Positions 61,899 through 64,000 of a stretch of 64,000 nucleotides of DNA are shown one piece after another. Each line of letters opens with the position of its first letter. Position 1 is the stretch's first letter. The translations under genes and the position numbers were made by a program. A model generated the notes under the pieces. It saw nothing but the letters and a program-made list of their open reading frames with translations, was not told where the DNA came from and ran no database searches. Source of the DNA: Ichthyophis bannanicus (lineage: Eukaryota; Chordata; Amphibia; Gymnophiona; Ichthyophiidae); NCBI GenBank assembly GCA_033557465.1, contig CM066051.1, forward strand, positions 105,129,026 to 105,193,025, read 5' to 3'.

Positions 61899-62312
61899 AA
61901 AAAAAGCTGCACCACTCCTAATACCACTGTAAAGTTCTAGGTTTTCTCTATCTCTGTCATCTGCTGGGAGGGGAACACAACCTGATTATATGGTCTAACA
62001 GAATTCCAGGAAAGGAAATTATCAGATAAATAAAATTTCTTCATAAGCATTCATGTCCCATTTCACAATGCCATCTGACGTGCTCTTACCCATTCGTTGC
62101 AGCATAACTGAGCTGGGAGGTGGGGCACCAGACCACATTACCCAAGGGTTGCCAACTGGCTCCAGATGCGCCTGACAGGCTTGATCCAGTCCTGGGTTTG
62201 CCCCATTGCATGCAGGGACATGTAGTTTTGTTTTTCTTATATATTGCAATGGAGAAATCAGAACTACATGTCAGATGCTGTGTGAATGATTTCTTTCTTA
62301 TTTTTCTCTCAC

Positions 62313-62578
62313 CTTTGCAGCTGCTTGCTGAGGAAACTACTGTCCTTGGGTTTCTGCGTGAAGACACACCAACCACTGCCAAATGAAACAAGAATCTGGA
62401 GCAAGCTGCCCCATGTACTAAGGATATTGCCTGTTCTTCCAAGATGGATTAGTTGAGGTAAGAAGGCCTGCTGCAGCTTCTCCATGTAAGTCCTCTGCAC
62501 CTGTCGGCGATTTTCTGAGGACACCTTGTCTGAGAATGGAAACCATAGTGAGGGTAGCCGAGAGAAGAGGAAGAGGGC
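62313..62578 (-). CDS. Candidate host-gene exon, copy in block 2
   Basis: Counterpart of 13760-14025. The open frame and the GTGAGAG donor are intact. On the minus strand the region upstream of the acceptor differs slightly (CTCTGTTCTCTTCAG, still a good acceptor). Identity unknown. Confidence 0.45.
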
Positions 62579-63134
62579 CTGAAGAGAACAGAGAGTGCAT
62601 AGAGTGGGTTTGCAGCCCTACATGAATGGAAGATGGACCCAAGATTGTTACTGACCTGATTGTTGAATTCTCTAATCTCAAGTTAGAAAACTCTTCTCTT
62701 CTGGCAGTAAGAATTAAGGGGTTGGTTTTCAACGCAATCTTGCAGATGACTATGAGGTTACCTGGCCGTCGTGTTGAGTTTTTGCAATATATGGATGTTT
62801 ATCTAGATTGAAAAAAAGCTTTTCTAGGGGGAGTAAACAGCACATTTGAATTTTCAGAGTAGGTGTGTTTTTACCCTTTTCCATTGCCCACAGAAACAGA
62901 AGGGGCAAAGTACTTGTGGCACATTTCCTTAATAGTGTGTGTGTGTGTGTGTGCCTTGCCACTGAGTGACTTAGTGAAAGGTACATACATACCTTTTAGT
63001 TACATTTGAAGGAAGTGTTCTTGGGGGCATGTTGTGGGCAGTAGTGGAAAATAATGCCCATAGACTATATTTTCAAGTCAGCATGTGTTGCCTTTCGTAG
63101 AATATCTACCACACAAAAATCATGTGCCTGACTG

Positions 63135-63676
63135 TATGTAGCTGAGTCTTTTTCATGTGCACATACCTCAGGTAAGCTAATGTCCCACAGTATAACAGAG
63201 TCTTCGCCGTGATCTGCACCCAGGAGGAGAAGGCCATTTTCTGGCTCTAGTCGGGGGACAGGAGTATGTGCTCATATGTAGCTGTGTCTTTTTCATGTGC
63301 ACATGCCTCAGGTAAGCTAATGTCCCACAGTATAACAGAGTCTTCGCCGTGATCTGCACATGCCTCAGGTAAGCTAATGTCCCACAGTATAACAGAGTCT
63401 TCGCCGTGATCTGCGCCCAGGAGGAGAAGGTCATTTTCTGGCTCTAGTCAGGGGACAGGAGTCTGCGCTCATATGTAGCTGTGTCTTTTTCATGTGCACA
63501 TGCCTCAGGTAAGCTAATGTCCCACAGTATAACAGAGTCTTCGCCGTGATCTGCACATGCCTCAGTAAGCTAATGTCCCACAGTATAACAGAGTCTTCGC
63601 CGTGATCTGCGCCCAGGAGGAGAAGGCCATTTTCTGGCTCTAGTCAGGGGACAGGAGTCTGCGCTCATATGCAGCT
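63135..63676. repeat. Exon-derived tandem array, copy in block 2
   Basis: Contains the WD40-like exon at 63167-63246 (minus strand, donor GTATGT kept), then four further exon-like units in long and 57-bp short forms. It is ~245 bp shorter than the copy 1 array. Confidence 0.85.
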
Positions 63677-63677
63677 G

Positions 63678-64000
63678 TGGCATTGAATATTGGGATTACT
63701 GCACAGCCAAAGACGTTGCAGAAGCTAATCGGGCAGCGGCGATATTGCACCACTGCCCGGTTAGCTCCCACAGGTAAAGATAGGCCAACGTTTGCTGGGG
63801 TGGGCGGGGGGGGGGGAGAGAGATGAATCAAAGGGAGACCAACAAAGAGGAGGTTGCAATAGTCTAGATGGGAGGTGATCTCTTCCCATGATTTCCAGGA
63901 CCATCTTTACACTGATGACTCTTAGATTTACCACTCTGCACCTGAAACCTCTCCAGGAATCTAGGCCCATATCTCAGCCTGCTTGTATAATATTGCTGTC
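63678..64000 (-). mobile_element. Harbinger-type MITE copy in block 2, cut by the window end
   Basis: Counterpart of 15378 onward, including the start of the LINE fragment at about 63863. Confidence 0.65.

Larger units (their letters stand above)
58736..64000. repeat. Duplicated block, copy 2 (continues beyond the window)
   Basis: Near-identical to 10188-15697. ATGAGGCTCGCC is shared at the left edge, where the ATG also belongs to the final 53-bp unit. Differences seen are scattered substitutions, small indels such as a longer C-run near 60547 and a longer GT-run near 62937, and a shorter exon-derived array. Confidence 0.93.

Overview
The window looks like intergenic DNA from a large-genome vertebrate, most likely an amphibian such as a caecilian or salamander. 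Four DIRS-type tyrosine-recombinase retrotransposons, many CR1 and L2-like LINE fragments, tRNA-derived SINEs with an L2-like tail and several layers of hAT and Harbinger-type DNA transposons fill almost all of it. I cannot name the species. The only complete host gene I recognise is a 137-codon nanos gene, nanos3-like, on the minus strand at 43730-44143. Two candidate exons of an unidentified host gene, one of them WD40-like, lie inside a duplicated block.

Layout. 1-214: LINE tail. 215-5262: DIRS-I, 5'-truncated but with open RT and recombinase frames. 5485-10112: LINE fragments, a GC-rich ~136-bp tandem array duplicated around a foldback hAT MITE, and SINEs. 10188-15697: duplicated block copy 1 (L2-like LINE, Harbinger-type MITE, SINE, two candidate minus-strand exons, exon-derived tandem array). 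15378-17510: a second Harbinger-type MITE and an L2-like LINE. 17729-36175: a nested complex. A fossil DIRS (DIRS-II) was split by a minus-strand L2-like LINE, that LINE by a minus-strand LTR, and the LTR by DIRS-III (20292-26531). Further along, DIRS-II is split again by two hAT elements (28531-33012 and 33324-35682). 36202-38539: a Harbinger-type element holding a third hAT. 38965-42221: a hAT holding a fourth hAT, which holds a hAT MITE. 42449-47640: CR1, nanos3-like, SINE and LINE tails. 47729-51327: antisense CR1, split by a hAT MITE and a solo LTR, then an antisense L2-like LINE. 51328-56903: DIRS-IV, apparently intact with identical 116-bp inverted terminal repeats. 57785-58738: eighteen 53-bp tandem units ending at the start of duplicated block copy 2 (58736-64000), which the window end cuts off.

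How the parts work. In each better-preserved DIRS copy a gag-like frame is followed by an RT / RNase H / Dam-like methyltransferase frame. A tyrosine-recombinase frame overlaps the RT frame in the -1 register. The inverted terminal repeats and the internal complementary region serve, in the established DIRS-1 model, to build a circular DNA that the recombinase inserts without a target duplication. The hAT elements carry 8-bp target duplications but no visible transposase, so they must depend on transposase supplied elsewhere. Four of them share internal cassettes (GC-rich foldback, 'TAGGACTGGAAATGGGCTGA' minisatellite, and in three of them an AT-rich core) behind different termini; this is the most unusual pattern in the window. 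All boundaries were read by eye; identities and phylogeny were not computed.
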